Shown: positions 1 to 6,677, counted from the stretch's first letter. The stretch: 12,185 nucleotides of DNA from Gemmatimonadota bacterium (GCA_022573095.1 JACZUR010000039.1:1-12185); one strand, 5' to 3'. Notes: generated by a model not told the origin, from the letters alone. Numbers and translations are program-made.

Positions 1-555
1 TTGGGAGTTGTGAACTGCCTTGCAGCGATCGAGGCGGGTGTGGACAGAGTGCACGCGACGGCATTGGGTGTAGGAGAGCGAGTTGGGAACGCAGAAATGG
101 ATTTGCTGATTGTCAATCTGTATTTGCTCGGTGCCCACACGAGCGATGTATCGAAGCTGCGTGACTACTGTGTTCTGGTTGCCGACACCTTTGGCGTTCC
201 TTTACCGGCGAATTATCCGGTGATGGGTCTGGATGCGTTTCGAACGGGTACTGGGGTCCATGCGGCCGCCATTATCAAGGCGAAGACAAAGGGCGATGAC
301 TGGCTCGCCGACCGTATTTACTCCAGTGTGCCAGCGGCCACGTTCGGAGCAAAACAGACAATCGAAATTTCGCCCGTGTCCGGACTTTCGAACGTAAAAT
401 ACTGGTTGCAGGAACGCGGCTACGATTCGGGCAGCGAGGCGGTATGTATGGCGCTGTTCGAGGCTGCAAAAAAGGCCGACAGAGTGTTGTCGGAAGAAGA
501 GTGCAAGAAGATAATCTCGGGATGCGACACTAACTCTACAGTGACTGGGACATAG
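1..555 (+). CDS. LeuA-type 2-isopropylmalate/homocitrate synthase family protein (3' part)
   Basis: This is the C-terminal 184 residues of an HMGL-like TIM-barrel enzyme that condenses acetyl-CoA with a 2-oxo acid. Visible family signatures are the end of the barrel (H18-A-T-A-L-G then VGERVGN at 24-30) and the DAFRTGTGVH block at 78-87. The first codon (TTG) aligns with the Leu following the metal-binding His motif of the family, so it is internal and the gene starts outside the window. The protein ends soon after the barrel and small helical region. It has no room for the roughly 120-residue allosteric leucine-binding domain of classical LeuA, so it would be a short, probably not leucine-inhibited form. 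Whether the substrate is 2-oxoisovalerate, 2-oxoglutarate or another oxo acid cannot be read from this part. Family confidence is high; exact substrate is open. Confidence 0.85.
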   Translation: MGVVNCLAAIEAGVDRVHATALGVGERVGNAEMDLLIVNLYLLGAHTSDVSKLRDYCVLVADTFGVPLPANYPVMGLDAFRTGTGVHAAAIIKAKTKGDDWLADRIYSSVPAATFGAKQTIEISPVSGLSNVKYWLQERGYDSGSEAVCMALFEAAKKADRVLSEEECKKIISGCDTNSTVTGT

Positions 556-686
556 CAACGTCAGCTAAGTTTTCCGATCTGGTTTCGTCGTACCTGGACC
601 TGCGCTGGAATATCGATCCGGTTGCAGCTTCGGCAGAGGGGTTATCGGAGCATGATGGCAGGTACGGGTCGTTCACGCAGCAGGAT
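534..686 (+). other. In-frame N-terminal extension of the DUF885 gene without a standard start codon
   Basis: Reading the DUF885 frame upstream of GTG 687 gives an open stretch back to a TAA at 531-533. The translated segment contains SDLVSSYLDLRWN and P-V-A-A-S-A-E-G-L-S-E-H-D-G. This matches the usual DUF885 N-terminal pattern of a helix with a YLD-like motif, then P-x-x-A-(T/S)-x-x-G-x-x-x-(H/Y)-D. No ATG, GTG or TTG lies in this frame between 534 and 686. Only CTG (for example 579) or ATA 552 could serve. An ATG with a loose purine-rich upstream stretch sits at 522 in the same frame but meets the TAA three codons later. So the true N-terminus is probably upstream of 687, by a rare start codon, or the TAA is a mutation or sequence error. 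Confidence 0.6.
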
Positions 687-2174
687 GTGAAGGCCCATGC
701 TGCTGCTTTGAAATCGATGTCCGGCGCTCTGGAAGAGGCCACGGTAGACGGATTACAGGACGAGGTGGATCGCACTGCGCTGCTCGGTGAGATTCGGGTG
801 CAGATCAACCGTTTTGTCATCGAAAAGCCCCATCAGAAGAACCCGCAGTTTTGGCTGGATCACGTGCTCGAGGGCCTTTATCTACTTCTCGTTCGCACCG
901 ACCGCAGCGAGAAGCATCTCGTTTCTGCCGCGACAGATCGGTTGCGGGACTTGCCCCGTGTGCTGAGCGAGGCGAAGGAAACACTCGAGGACTGCCCCCA
1001 GATATTAGTTGATACCGCGATAAAAACCGCAGCGGGTGGAGAAGAGTTGGTGCGACTTGTGTCGGACAGATTTTCCTCGTCTGAAGATGACGAGTTGGGC
1101 GCTGCAGCCGAGGAGGCCCTGTCGGCTCTGGGTGATCTGTCGTCGATGCTGAGCGAGGGGGTCGTTACGGGGAACGCAGAATTCGCCATTGGTGAAGAAG
1201 CTTTCAACTTCCGACTGCACTATGAGCATGCGCTGAATCGCACTGCACCCGAATTGTGGCGGTACGGCTTGAGTTTGATCGACGAAGTGGAAGGTGAGTT
1301 GGAAGAGATCGCTCGCGCGACAAAGTTTGCTGGTCACTGGAGCGATCTCGTGTCGGAACTGCGAGAGGAACACCCCGCGGCTGAAGAACTGGTCGACGCA
1401 TATGCCTCTGAAATGCGGAGGGCGATGGAGTTCGTCGTAGCAAACGACATCGCGCTCATACCTGATGGCCGTCTGGATGTCGTGGAAACTCCGGGATTTC
1501 TCAGACCTCTTGTTCCGTATGCCGCCTACCAGCCGCCCGGGGCGTGTTCCGCCGAGCGGACAGGTCTTTTTTATGTCAGTATGCCGGACGCCGCTGCCTC
1601 TGACGAAGATCAAGATCGGATGCTCCGGGATCATTGCTACCATGAGCTCGCATCCACGGCTCTTCATGAAGGTTATCCCGGCCATCACCTACAGATTCTC
1701 ACGGCGCAGCAGCAGTCGAGCGATGTGCGAAAGTTCATAAGCTCGCCAATCACGGTTGAAGGATGGGCTCTTTATTGTGAAGACATGATGGGTGAGCAGG
1801 GGTTTTACAGCACGATTGAGCAGCAGCTGTTTCAAAGAGTGCAGTTGTTGTGGAGAGCTGTGCGAATTGTGGTGGATGTGGGGCTGCACACAAGGGGTAT
1901 GAGCGTAGAGGAGGCAGAGCAGATGCTTGTCGAAAGAGCGAAGCTGGAACGCTCAAACGCTGAGGCCGAGGTGAGACGTTACTGCAATGCTCCCGCGTAC
2001 CAGCTCTGCTACGCGGTAGGGAGGCGCGATTTCAAGTTGTTACGGGAGGCGTATATGCAGCAGCAGGGCTCAGATTACTCCCTCGGTGCCTTCCATAAAG
2101 CCGTTCTCGGGTATGGTGGGATTCCCACTAGTCTCATTGCTTGGGGACTGGGGCTCGATTTGACGTACGGTTAA
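687..2174 (+). CDS. DUF885 family protein, predicted zinc metallopeptidase
   Basis: The 495-residue reading frame belongs to the DUF885 family (PF05960), whose biochemical role is unproven but which is predicted to be a gluzincin-like metallopeptidase. Numbered from GTG 687, the metal-site signature H-E-G-Y-P-G-H-H is at 327-334 and the second conserved acidic motif E-G-W-A-L-Y at 358-363. These supply the expected His/Glu ligands and catalytic Glu. Most of the rest is predicted helical, as in the family. No signal peptide is visible. GTG 687 is only a conservative start: AGGA sits just one base before it, too close to act as a ribosome site, and family-like sequence continues about 40 residues upstream (see 534-686). 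With that extension the protein reaches about 535 residues, close to family size. The gene follows the LeuA-type gene directly, but no pathway link between them is known. Confidence 0.85.
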   Translation: MKAHAAALKSMSGALEEATVDGLQDEVDRTALLGEIRVQINRFVIEKPHQKNPQFWLDHVLEGLYLLLVRTDRSEKHLVSAATDRLRDLPRVLSEAKETLEDCPQILVDTAIKTAAGGEELVRLVSDRFSSSEDDELGAAAEEALSALGDLSSMLSEGVVTGNAEFAIGEEAFNFRLHYEHALNRTAPELWRYGLSLIDEVEGELEEIARATKFAGHWSDLVSELREEHPAAEELVDAYASEMRRAMEFVVANDIALIPDGRLDVVETPGFLRPLVPYAAYQPPGACSAERTGLFYVSMPDAAASDEDQDRMLRDHCYHELASTALHEGYPGHHLQILTAQQQSSDVRKFISSPITVEGWALYCEDMMGEQGFYSTIEQQLFQRVQLLWRAVRIVVDVGLHTRGMSVEEAEQMLVERAKLERSNAEAEVRRYCNAPAYQLCYAVGRRDFKLLREAYMQQQGSDYSLGAFHKAVLGYGGIPTSLIAWGLGLDLTYG

Positions 2175-2214
2175 CTTGCGGCAGTCGGTTGCAGAGGTGG
2201 AAACTTGAGTATAC

Positions 2215-2261
2215 GTTCGAGTTACCCTTAGACAGACAGGCGCGCTATTACATTCTCGAAC
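2215..2261. repeat. Inverted repeat in the spacer before the SDR gene
   Basis: GTTCGAG at 2215-2221 is matched by its exact reverse complement CTCGAAC at 2255-2261, with a 33-base spacer. A small hairpin, GGGGTC/GACTCC with an ATTC loop, follows at 2270-2285. No U-tract follows either, so a terminator is not supported. A dyad operator or chance are both possible. Apart from these, the 2175-2354 spacer shows no gene and no convincing promoter. Confidence 0.3.
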
Positions 2262-2354
2262 TCTGATCAGGGGTCATTCGACTCCCAGCGCGGCCACGCT
2301 TCCGCTGCGATGCTCGCCGAGCAGCCCGAGAAGCGATCTGTTGACGATTCTCAG

Positions 2355-3110
2355 ATGGCGGGCAAGGGTGCGATTGTGACCGGCGGTGCGACAGGATTGG
2401 GCAGAGCGATCGCTCTCGAGTTTGCCAGCAGGGACGTCAACGTTGCTGTCAATTATATCCAGCTTCCCGGACGCGACATTGCAGCTCAGGCCCTTCTCAC
2501 GGAGACGGAGTTGCGGTCATTTGGCGTGAAGGTTTTTTGCTCTGAGTGTGATGTACGTGATTCGGAAGACGTGGAACGTTTCGTAAGCAGTGCCAAGGCC
2601 GAACTCGGCGGTTTGCACTTTCTCGTCAATAACGCTGGGATCGCAAGAGATGGGGCGCTTTGGCGACTGTCGACCGAGTCATGGGATGACGTGCTGCGTA
2701 CGAACGTGACGGGAGCATTTCATTGTACACAGGCGGTTGCTCAGCACTTCAGATCACAACATTTTGGCAAGATTGTAAACATCTCCTCGCATCAGGCCCA
2801 ACATCCTGGCTTTGGAGTGTCTAACTACGCGGCGAGCAAAGCTGCGCTAATTGGACTTACGAAGGCCGCGGCCGTGGAACTGGGACCATCCAACATCAAC
2901 GTCAATGCGGTGGCTCCTGGTTTCGTGCACACCGATCTTCTGGATGCACTGCCTGATGAAGTAGTCGACAAGGCAAAGAAGAGCTCGGTTCTCGGAAGGC
3001 TGGCGGAACCTCGCGACATCTCCCGCGTGGTGGTCTTCCTCTGTTCGGAGGAAGCGAGACATATAACGGGCCAGGTGATAGTGGTAGACGGAGGAATGAC
3101 GCTGACCTAG
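2355..3110 (+). CDS. SDR family NAD(P)-dependent oxidoreductase (FabG-like)
   Basis: A classical short-chain dehydrogenase/reductase of 251 residues from ATG 2355. The Rossmann nucleotide motif T-G-G-A-T-G-L-G is at 9-16, N-N-A-G at 92-95, the structural Asn at 117, catalytic Ser at 145, and the Y-A-A-S-K catalytic Tyr/Lys pair at 158/162. The C-terminal P-G-F-V-H-T block and the final G-Q-V-I-V-V-D-G-G are also present. The family interconverts alcohols and ketones, commonly 3-oxoacyl-ACP or acetoacetyl-CoA, but the substrate here is not readable. The segment after the second strand (Q-L-P-G-R-D-I-A-A-Q-A-L) is slightly longer than in typical FabG. Another ATG at 2310 would add 15 residues. 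I prefer 2355 because M-A-G-K-G-A-I-V-T-G-G matches the normal SDR N-terminus, but neither start has a clear ribosome site. A 180-base spacer separates it from DUF885, so it may have its own promoter. Confidence 0.88.
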   Translation: MAGKGAIVTGGATGLGRAIALEFASRDVNVAVNYIQLPGRDIAAQALLTETELRSFGVKVFCSECDVRDSEDVERFVSSAKAELGGLHFLVNNAGIARDGALWRLSTESWDDVLRTNVTGAFHCTQAVAQHFRSQHFGKIVNISSHQAQHPGFGVSNYAASKAALIGLTKAAAVELGPSNINVNAVAPGFVHTDLLDALPDEVVDKAKKSSVLGRLAEPRDISRVVVFLCSEEARHITGQVIVVDGGMTLT

Positions 3111-3190
3111 CGCGAACCGGCTTGCACTAATGGCGTGCCCTTGCCAATTTCCAAGTCCAATGATGACAACGAAATAGAGGTTCTCGATAC

Positions 3191-3865
3191 GTGGCTAACA
3201 GTCCGGTTGGAGTAAGCCGCGGGGGTGGAGTTGCCACCCTCGTGGTAAGACGGCTGGCGCTGCTGTTGGTGGTTACATCGATCGCCGGCTGTCGAGCGTC
3301 AGCGTCCGCTAACGCTGTTGGTCCCCAAGGACTTCCGCTACCCGTACCGTTGATGCTTGGTCAGCAGGTGAGTGTGTATCCACTGACGCTGGTTATGTCC
3401 GACCTGTCTCTTGGATGGGCGGACTTGCTGGTACCGCGGCGGGAGGCCTTGGACAAAGCGGACAGCATCATCAACGCTGCACTTACCCAACGCTCTCCAG
3501 AAGTTGAGTGGATTCCGCCCGCAGCGCTTCGTCGCGCCGCTAGCCGCGCGCCCGGACTGCTTTCGGAACCCGATAGAATCGGTACCGCAGTGCTAAGATC
3601 ACCGTCGCTCAATAGGCTCCCTGATCTTCTGGCGAGTCAGATGCGAAACTTGAGCGGCGTCGCCGGGGGACGCCTAGCGCTCGTTCCGGCTAGCCTGGTC
3701 TTTACCAAAGACGAAGTGGGGATGGGCAGGGCCGAACTCACGTTAGTGCTGGTCGACATCCGAACCGGGTTCGTGAGGTGGCGTAACCGGGCCGTCGGTA
3801 GCGGAACGGGGCCGTGGACGGCGCTGTGGACCGCTCTCAAGACACTCACGCCCGGACTTCCTTGA
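3191..3865 (+). CDS. Predicted lipoprotein of unknown function
   Basis: A 224-residue protein starting at GTG 3191, with AGAGG at 3176-3180 as a plausible ribosome site. Residues 20-34 form a lipoprotein signal: two Arg, a hydrophobic Leu/Val stretch, then the lipobox I-A-G-C with Cys34 as the likely lipidated residue. The mature part is alpha/beta-like. Its last third (L-A-L-V-P-A-S-L-V-F, then L-V-L-V-D-I-R-T-G, V-R-W-R, and a Gly-rich turn) loosely recalls the periplasmic CsgG/LpoB-like fold. That resemblance is inference from pattern only. GTG 3242 is an alternative start giving a shorter, more typical signal peptide. The stop codon overlaps the TTG start of the isocitrate dehydrogenase gene, so the two are probably translationally coupled. 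I do not recognise a named family. Confidence 0.75.
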   Translation: MANSPVGVSRGGGVATLVVRRLALLLVVTSIAGCRASASANAVGPQGLPLPVPLMLGQQVSVYPLTLVMSDLSLGWADLLVPRREALDKADSIINAALTQRSPEVEWIPPAALRRAASRAPGLLSEPDRIGTAVLRSPSLNRLPDLLASQMRNLSGVAGGRLALVPASLVFTKDEVGMGRAELTLVLVDIRTGFVRWRNRAVGSGTGPWTALWTALKTLTPGLP

Positions 3866-4875
3866 TCCCAGCGACGTTGATAAGGGGCGATGGAATCGGC
3901 CCTGAGGTTACGGGTGCCACCCTTCAAGTTCTCAATGCCGTGGGAGCCGAGTTTGAGTGGGATGAGCAGGTTGCTGGGATGGGTGCCCTCGAGGACGTGG
4001 GCACACCGCTGCCGGATTCTATGGTCGAGAGTTTTCGAAAGACAAGACTTGCGCTTAAGGGCCCGCTAACGACTCCAATTGGTACGGGATTCCGGTCTGT
4101 TAGCGTCGCCCTTCGCAAGGAATTCAAGCTCTACGCGAATGTGCGACCCGCGAGAACAATGGTTAGCGGAGGGCGTTATGAGGACGTGGATATAGTTCTC
4201 ATCAGAGAGAATACCGAGGGTCTCTATATCGGGTTCGAAACGGTCATACCCGTTGCAGACGATCCTCGTGCCGTAGCTCAATCTGTTGCCATAGTTACGA
4301 GAGCAGGCTGCGAGCGCGTCACACGGTACGCGTTCGAGTACGCTTTAGCACACGGGCGCAAGAGAGTAACGATTTGTCATAAGGCTAATATTCTCAAGGC
4401 GGTGAGCGGGCTGTTCCTGGATGTTGCCAGAGAGGTGGCCGCCGAATACGAGGGTAGGGTCGAGGCAGACGACGTGATTATAGATGCATGCGCCATGAAG
4501 CTTGTGATGGACCCGAGTGCCTTCGATGTCATCGTTACGACAAACATGTTTGGTGACATCTTGAGCGATCTGATAGCCGGCCTCGTGGGCGGTCTGGGAA
4601 TGGCTCCCGGTGCCAACATAGGTGCCGATGCTGCCCTTTTCGAAGCTGTACACGGCTCAGCGCCCGACATTGCAGGCAAAGGAGTGGCCAATCCCACGGC
4701 GATGATCCTCGCCGCCTGCATGATGTTGGATCACATAGGCGAGAGCGAGAGGGCTCGGCGAGTGCGTGATGCACTTGGCGCGACCCTGCGAAAGGGCGAT
4801 GAACTCACTCCCGATCTAAAAGGGGACGGATCAACGGAGGGTTTTACCGATGCGGTTTGCAGGCGGCTTGATTGA
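3862..4875 (+). CDS. icd: NAD-dependent isocitrate dehydrogenase
   Basis: A beta-decarboxylating dehydrogenase converting isocitrate to 2-oxoglutarate and CO2 in the TCA cycle, 337 residues from TTG 3862. Signatures: G-D-G-I-G-P-E-V at 9-16; substrate loop R-S-V-S-V-A-L-R at 78-85; N-V-R-P at 93-96; R-E-N-T-E-G-L-Y at 115-122; catalytic Lys174; G-D-I-L-S-D metal site; H-G-S-A-P-D-I at 264-270. The Asp-Ile after the Pro is the NAD-type determinant, replacing the Lys-Tyr of NADP enzymes. Isocitrate-binding Arg85, Arg95 and Arg115 align with E. coli Icd Arg119, Arg129 and Arg153, and Ser79 with Ser113. However, the residue aligned with Asn115 is Ser81. Isopropylmalate and homoisocitrate dehydrogenases were considered but the substrate loop is of isocitrate type. 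The start overlaps the preceding stop as TTGA; an upstream GTG at 3814 would add 16 unsupported residues. Confidence 0.85.
   Translation: MIPATLIRGDGIGPEVTGATLQVLNAVGAEFEWDEQVAGMGALEDVGTPLPDSMVESFRKTRLALKGPLTTPIGTGFRSVSVALRKEFKLYANVRPARTMVSGGRYEDVDIVLIRENTEGLYIGFETVIPVADDPRAVAQSVAIVTRAGCERVTRYAFEYALAHGRKRVTICHKANILKAVSGLFLDVAREVAAEYEGRVEADDVIIDACAMKLVMDPSAFDVIVTTNMFGDILSDLIAGLVGGLGMAPGANIGADAALFEAVHGSAPDIAGKGVANPTAMILAACMMLDHIGESERARRVRDALGATLRKGDELTPDLKGDGSTEGFTDAVCRRLD
4836..4841 (+). promoter_or_regulatory. Strong ribosome binding site for the zinc-ribbon gene
   Basis: GGAGGG lies eight bases before ATG 4850, inside the end of the isocitrate dehydrogenase gene. It fixes the start of the small downstream gene and shows that the 26-base overlap is real. 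Confidence 0.8.
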
Positions 4876-5137
4876 GCACGAATGCCCGCGGTGCCACAAG
4901 GAAGTTGCACTGGCGTTCGGCACGATTTGTTCGGAATGCAGCGCTAGTATCGAAAAGCGGGCTGCCAGGGCTGGCAGGCTGATCGCGGGTTTGTCGACGA
5001 TCGTCATGGCCGCTTATGTCTTGGTTCAAATGCCTAGCGACAACACAGGCCGCATTATCGGAGCAGCTTCTGTTGCTGTGTGGTATATGTTGAGTTATCT
5101 AGTCGTCAAGCGGGTGGCACGGCTAATCTATAGCTGA
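4850..5137 (+). CDS. Small zinc-ribbon protein with two membrane segments
   Basis: A 95-residue protein with a four-Cys zinc ribbon near the N-terminus (Cys12-x2-Cys15-x11-Cys27-x2-Cys30). A short basic helix follows, then two predicted transmembrane segments at about 43-61 and 67-88 with a short loop between them. The ribbon and the positive residues before the first segment suggest the N-terminus is cytoplasmic, and Lys/Arg after the second would put the C-terminus there too. The start is well supported by GGAGGG eight bases upstream. The gene overlaps the isocitrate dehydrogenase end by 26 bases and stops six bases before the phosphoesterase start. No named family is recognised; similar zinc-ribbon membrane proteins are usually annotated as hypothetical. 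A regulatory or scaffold role is only a guess. Confidence 0.8.
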   Translation: MRFAGGLIEHECPRCHKEVALAFGTICSECSASIEKRAARAGRLIAGLSTIVMAAYVLVQMPSDNTGRIIGAASVAVWYMLSYLVVKRVARLIYS

Positions 5138-5143
5138 GTTGAT

Positions 5144-6004
5144 ATGGAATTTGGATTCAGTCTAGTACATGTGTCCGACCTCCATTTCGGAGGAGTTGCC
5201 GATCTGTATCAGATAGAGGCTCTCGAAACGGTGATTCCCGACATCGAACCGAGGGTAATCGTTATTTCTGGTGATATATCTCAGCGTGCCAGGCACGGCG
5301 AACTCCAACGAGCGCGCGCTTTCGTTCGCGAAGCTGGACGGACGGCTCCGGTATTCATCATTCCGGGAAACCACGACGTGCAGTGGTGGTGGAGGCCGTT
5401 TATCCCGTTTGGTTCCGCTGCGAAGTATCGCAAGTACCGGCAGTACTTTGGTCACGAACTGGCCCCCACTCTGGAGTTTCCGGAGGCAATCATTACCGCT
5501 GCAAATACATCCCACGGCGTAGCTTGGGGATCGCTCACTCCACGCCTCCGTGACGTTGCAGTAAAAGGACACTTACCAAAGGGTGAAATCGACAGAGTCC
5601 GGAAGATCTTCCGCGAAGCTGACGAGTCCCAAACGAGAATACTGGTAATGCATCATAATTTGTTGCGGGGAGAGCTCTCCAAGCGCATGGGACTCGCCCG
5701 CTGGCAGCAGGCGCAGCGCCGCGTCGTTGAGAGTGGCGCCGATATCGTGCTGTGCGGCCACGATCACCAGGACGGTGTGGATACGTTGGACGGTGTCGTA
5801 GTAGCATGCGCCGGAACGTTGTCGGGACGGTCGCGTGGTGCCAGAGCTCCACTGTTCTACCGGATAGGCTTCGACAACCGCGGTGTCCACGTAGAAGAAT
5901 ATCAGTGGAACGCCACCGAACGGATGTTTCGACGCGCCGACGTCCACGCGTTTGCAAGAAGACGTGTCATACATGAGGAAGCAGTCAGAAGCAGCATTGG
6001 CTGA
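5144..6004 (+). CDS. Calcineurin-like metallophosphoesterase
   Basis: A 286-residue protein with the full set of dimetal phosphoesterase motifs: D12-L-H14, G43-D44, G75-N76-H77-D78, M-H170-H171 and G205-H206-D207-H208. This matches the class III cyclic-nucleotide phosphodiesterase-like layout (D-x-H, GD, GNHD, HH, GHxH), so it should bind two Mn/Fe-type metals and hydrolyse phosphate mono- or diesters. The substrate cannot be told from sequence; cyclic nucleotides, nucleic acid ends or phospholipid headgroups are all known in the superfamily. A notable W-W-W run directly follows the GNHD motif (residues 81-83), probably shaping the substrate pocket or a membrane-facing surface. There is no signal peptide, so it is probably cytoplasmic. 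It starts six bases after the zinc-ribbon gene and its 3' end overlaps the SprT-like gene by about 32 bases, indicating an operon. Confidence 0.9.
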   Translation: MEFGFSLVHVSDLHFGGVADLYQIEALETVIPDIEPRVIVISGDISQRARHGELQRARAFVREAGRTAPVFIIPGNHDVQWWWRPFIPFGSAAKYRKYRQYFGHELAPTLEFPEAIITAANTSHGVAWGSLTPRLRDVAVKGHLPKGEIDRVRKIFREADESQTRILVMHHNLLRGELSKRMGLARWQQAQRRVVESGADIVLCGHDHQDGVDTLDGVVVACAGTLSGRSRGARAPLFYRIGFDNRGVHVEEYQWNATERMFRRADVHAFARRRVIHEEAVRSSIG

Positions 6005-6677
6005 CCGCCATCTGCTCGGGAGCCGGCTCCGAAGCGCTGGGCTGGCGGGCGCAGTCATTGTTGAAGTACATGAGAACGCGAGCGTAATGGTTAGTAGGAC
6101 GAGGACTGGATCGTTGCGCGTGCACCGCGGATACGCTTACGCGTCGGATCACGTCCTGGAAGCGATTGTCAGGTATATCACACCAGGTGCGGGGCGAGTC
6201 GGAGTCAAAGAAGCGGAAAACATTTTGCTGTCGTTTCGAGTGCACGACTACGTGCCACCCAAGAAAATTCACATGCGTAAGTCCCGTCTAAAAACGGGAG
6301 ATCGAACTTACATTAGAAAACTTCGGAAGCTCCATCAGGCGCTAAACGAGCTACATTTCAAGACAAAACTTTCCCATGTACCGATTAGCGTATCGCATCG
6401 CATGCGGATTAGGCTGGGCGAGATTACGATTGCAGACTGCGAACCCAAGGTCGTACAAATTTCGCTAAGTAGGGCGCACCTCGAGCGAGATCCTTGGAAA
6501 GAAGTTGAGTGTACTCTGCTCCATGAAATGGTGCATCAATGGCAGGTGGAAACAGGACTGGAAGCGGATCACGGCCGCGAGTTTCGAGAGATGGCGCTAC
6601 GCGTGGGAATCCAACCGGCCGCAACGCGCGACGTTGCAGCAGTGGTGAGTCACAACCGTTTGAAAGTGAATAGTTGA
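5973..6677 (+). CDS. SprT-like zinc metalloprotease domain protein
   Basis: A 234-residue protein from ATG 5973, with a purine-rich AAGAAG at 5956-5961 as a weak ribosome site. The C-terminal half carries the SprT/Spartan-type metalloprotease signature: H184-E-M-V-H188, then a third likely ligand His200 in H-G-R-E-F. Proteins with this domain include Spartan/SPRTN, which cleaves DNA-protein crosslinks; bacterial SprT-like roles are mostly unproven. The first ~95 residues form a separate predicted alpha/beta part without a recognised name. Residues 97-120 are strongly basic (K-K, R-K, K, R, R-K-L-R-K) and could contact nucleic acid. In-frame TTG 5952 and GTG 5964 are alternative starts. The gene overlaps the phosphoesterase by 32 bases and its stop touches the acyl-CoA dehydrogenase start region. 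Confidence 0.82.
   Translation: MRKQSEAALADRHLLGSRLRSAGLAGAVIVEVHENASVMVSRTRTGSLRVHRGYAYASDHVLEAIVRYITPGAGRVGVKEAENILLSFRVHDYVPPKKIHMRKSRLKTGDRTYIRKLRKLHQALNELHFKTKLSHVPISVSHRMRIRLGEITIADCEPKVVQISLSRAHLERDPWKEVECTLLHEMVHQWQVETGLEADHGREFREMALRVGIQPAATRDVAAVVSHNRLKVNS

Noticed and set aside
1005..1688. Long minus-strand open frame (227 codons) opposite the DUF885 gene
   Set aside because: It lies fully antisense to a well-supported gene, has no recognisable domain, and its composition is that expected from the complementary strand.
1..2174. LeuA-DUF885 fusion made by programmed -1 frameshifting
   Set aside because: The frames are offset by -1 near the LeuA end, but no slippery heptamer followed by a strong structure is evident, and the LeuA chain ends at a normal family position.
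2265..2296. tRNA T-arm-like sequence with TTCGACTCCC
   Set aside because: The flanking bases do not give a proper 5-pair T stem with a 7-base loop, and no D arm, anticodon arm or acceptor partner lies upstream. Chance or a simple hairpin is more likely.
3814..3861. GTG 3814 as start of isocitrate dehydrogenase
   Set aside because: The extra residues are encoded within the lipoprotein gene and do not resemble the family N-terminus; TTG 3862 puts the GDGIGPE motif at the normal distance.
3862..4875. Identification as homoisocitrate or 3-isopropylmalate dehydrogenase
   Set aside because: The substrate loop with Ser followed by V-x-V-A-L-R and the R-E-N-T-E-G motif are of isocitrate type; homoisocitrate enzymes carry an Arg-rich loop and isopropylmalate enzymes an E-L-T-G-G motif instead.
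5573..6058. Minus-strand open frame of 161 codons opposite the phosphoesterase
   Set aside because: It covers the motif-bearing half of the phosphoesterase in antisense and shows no independent features.
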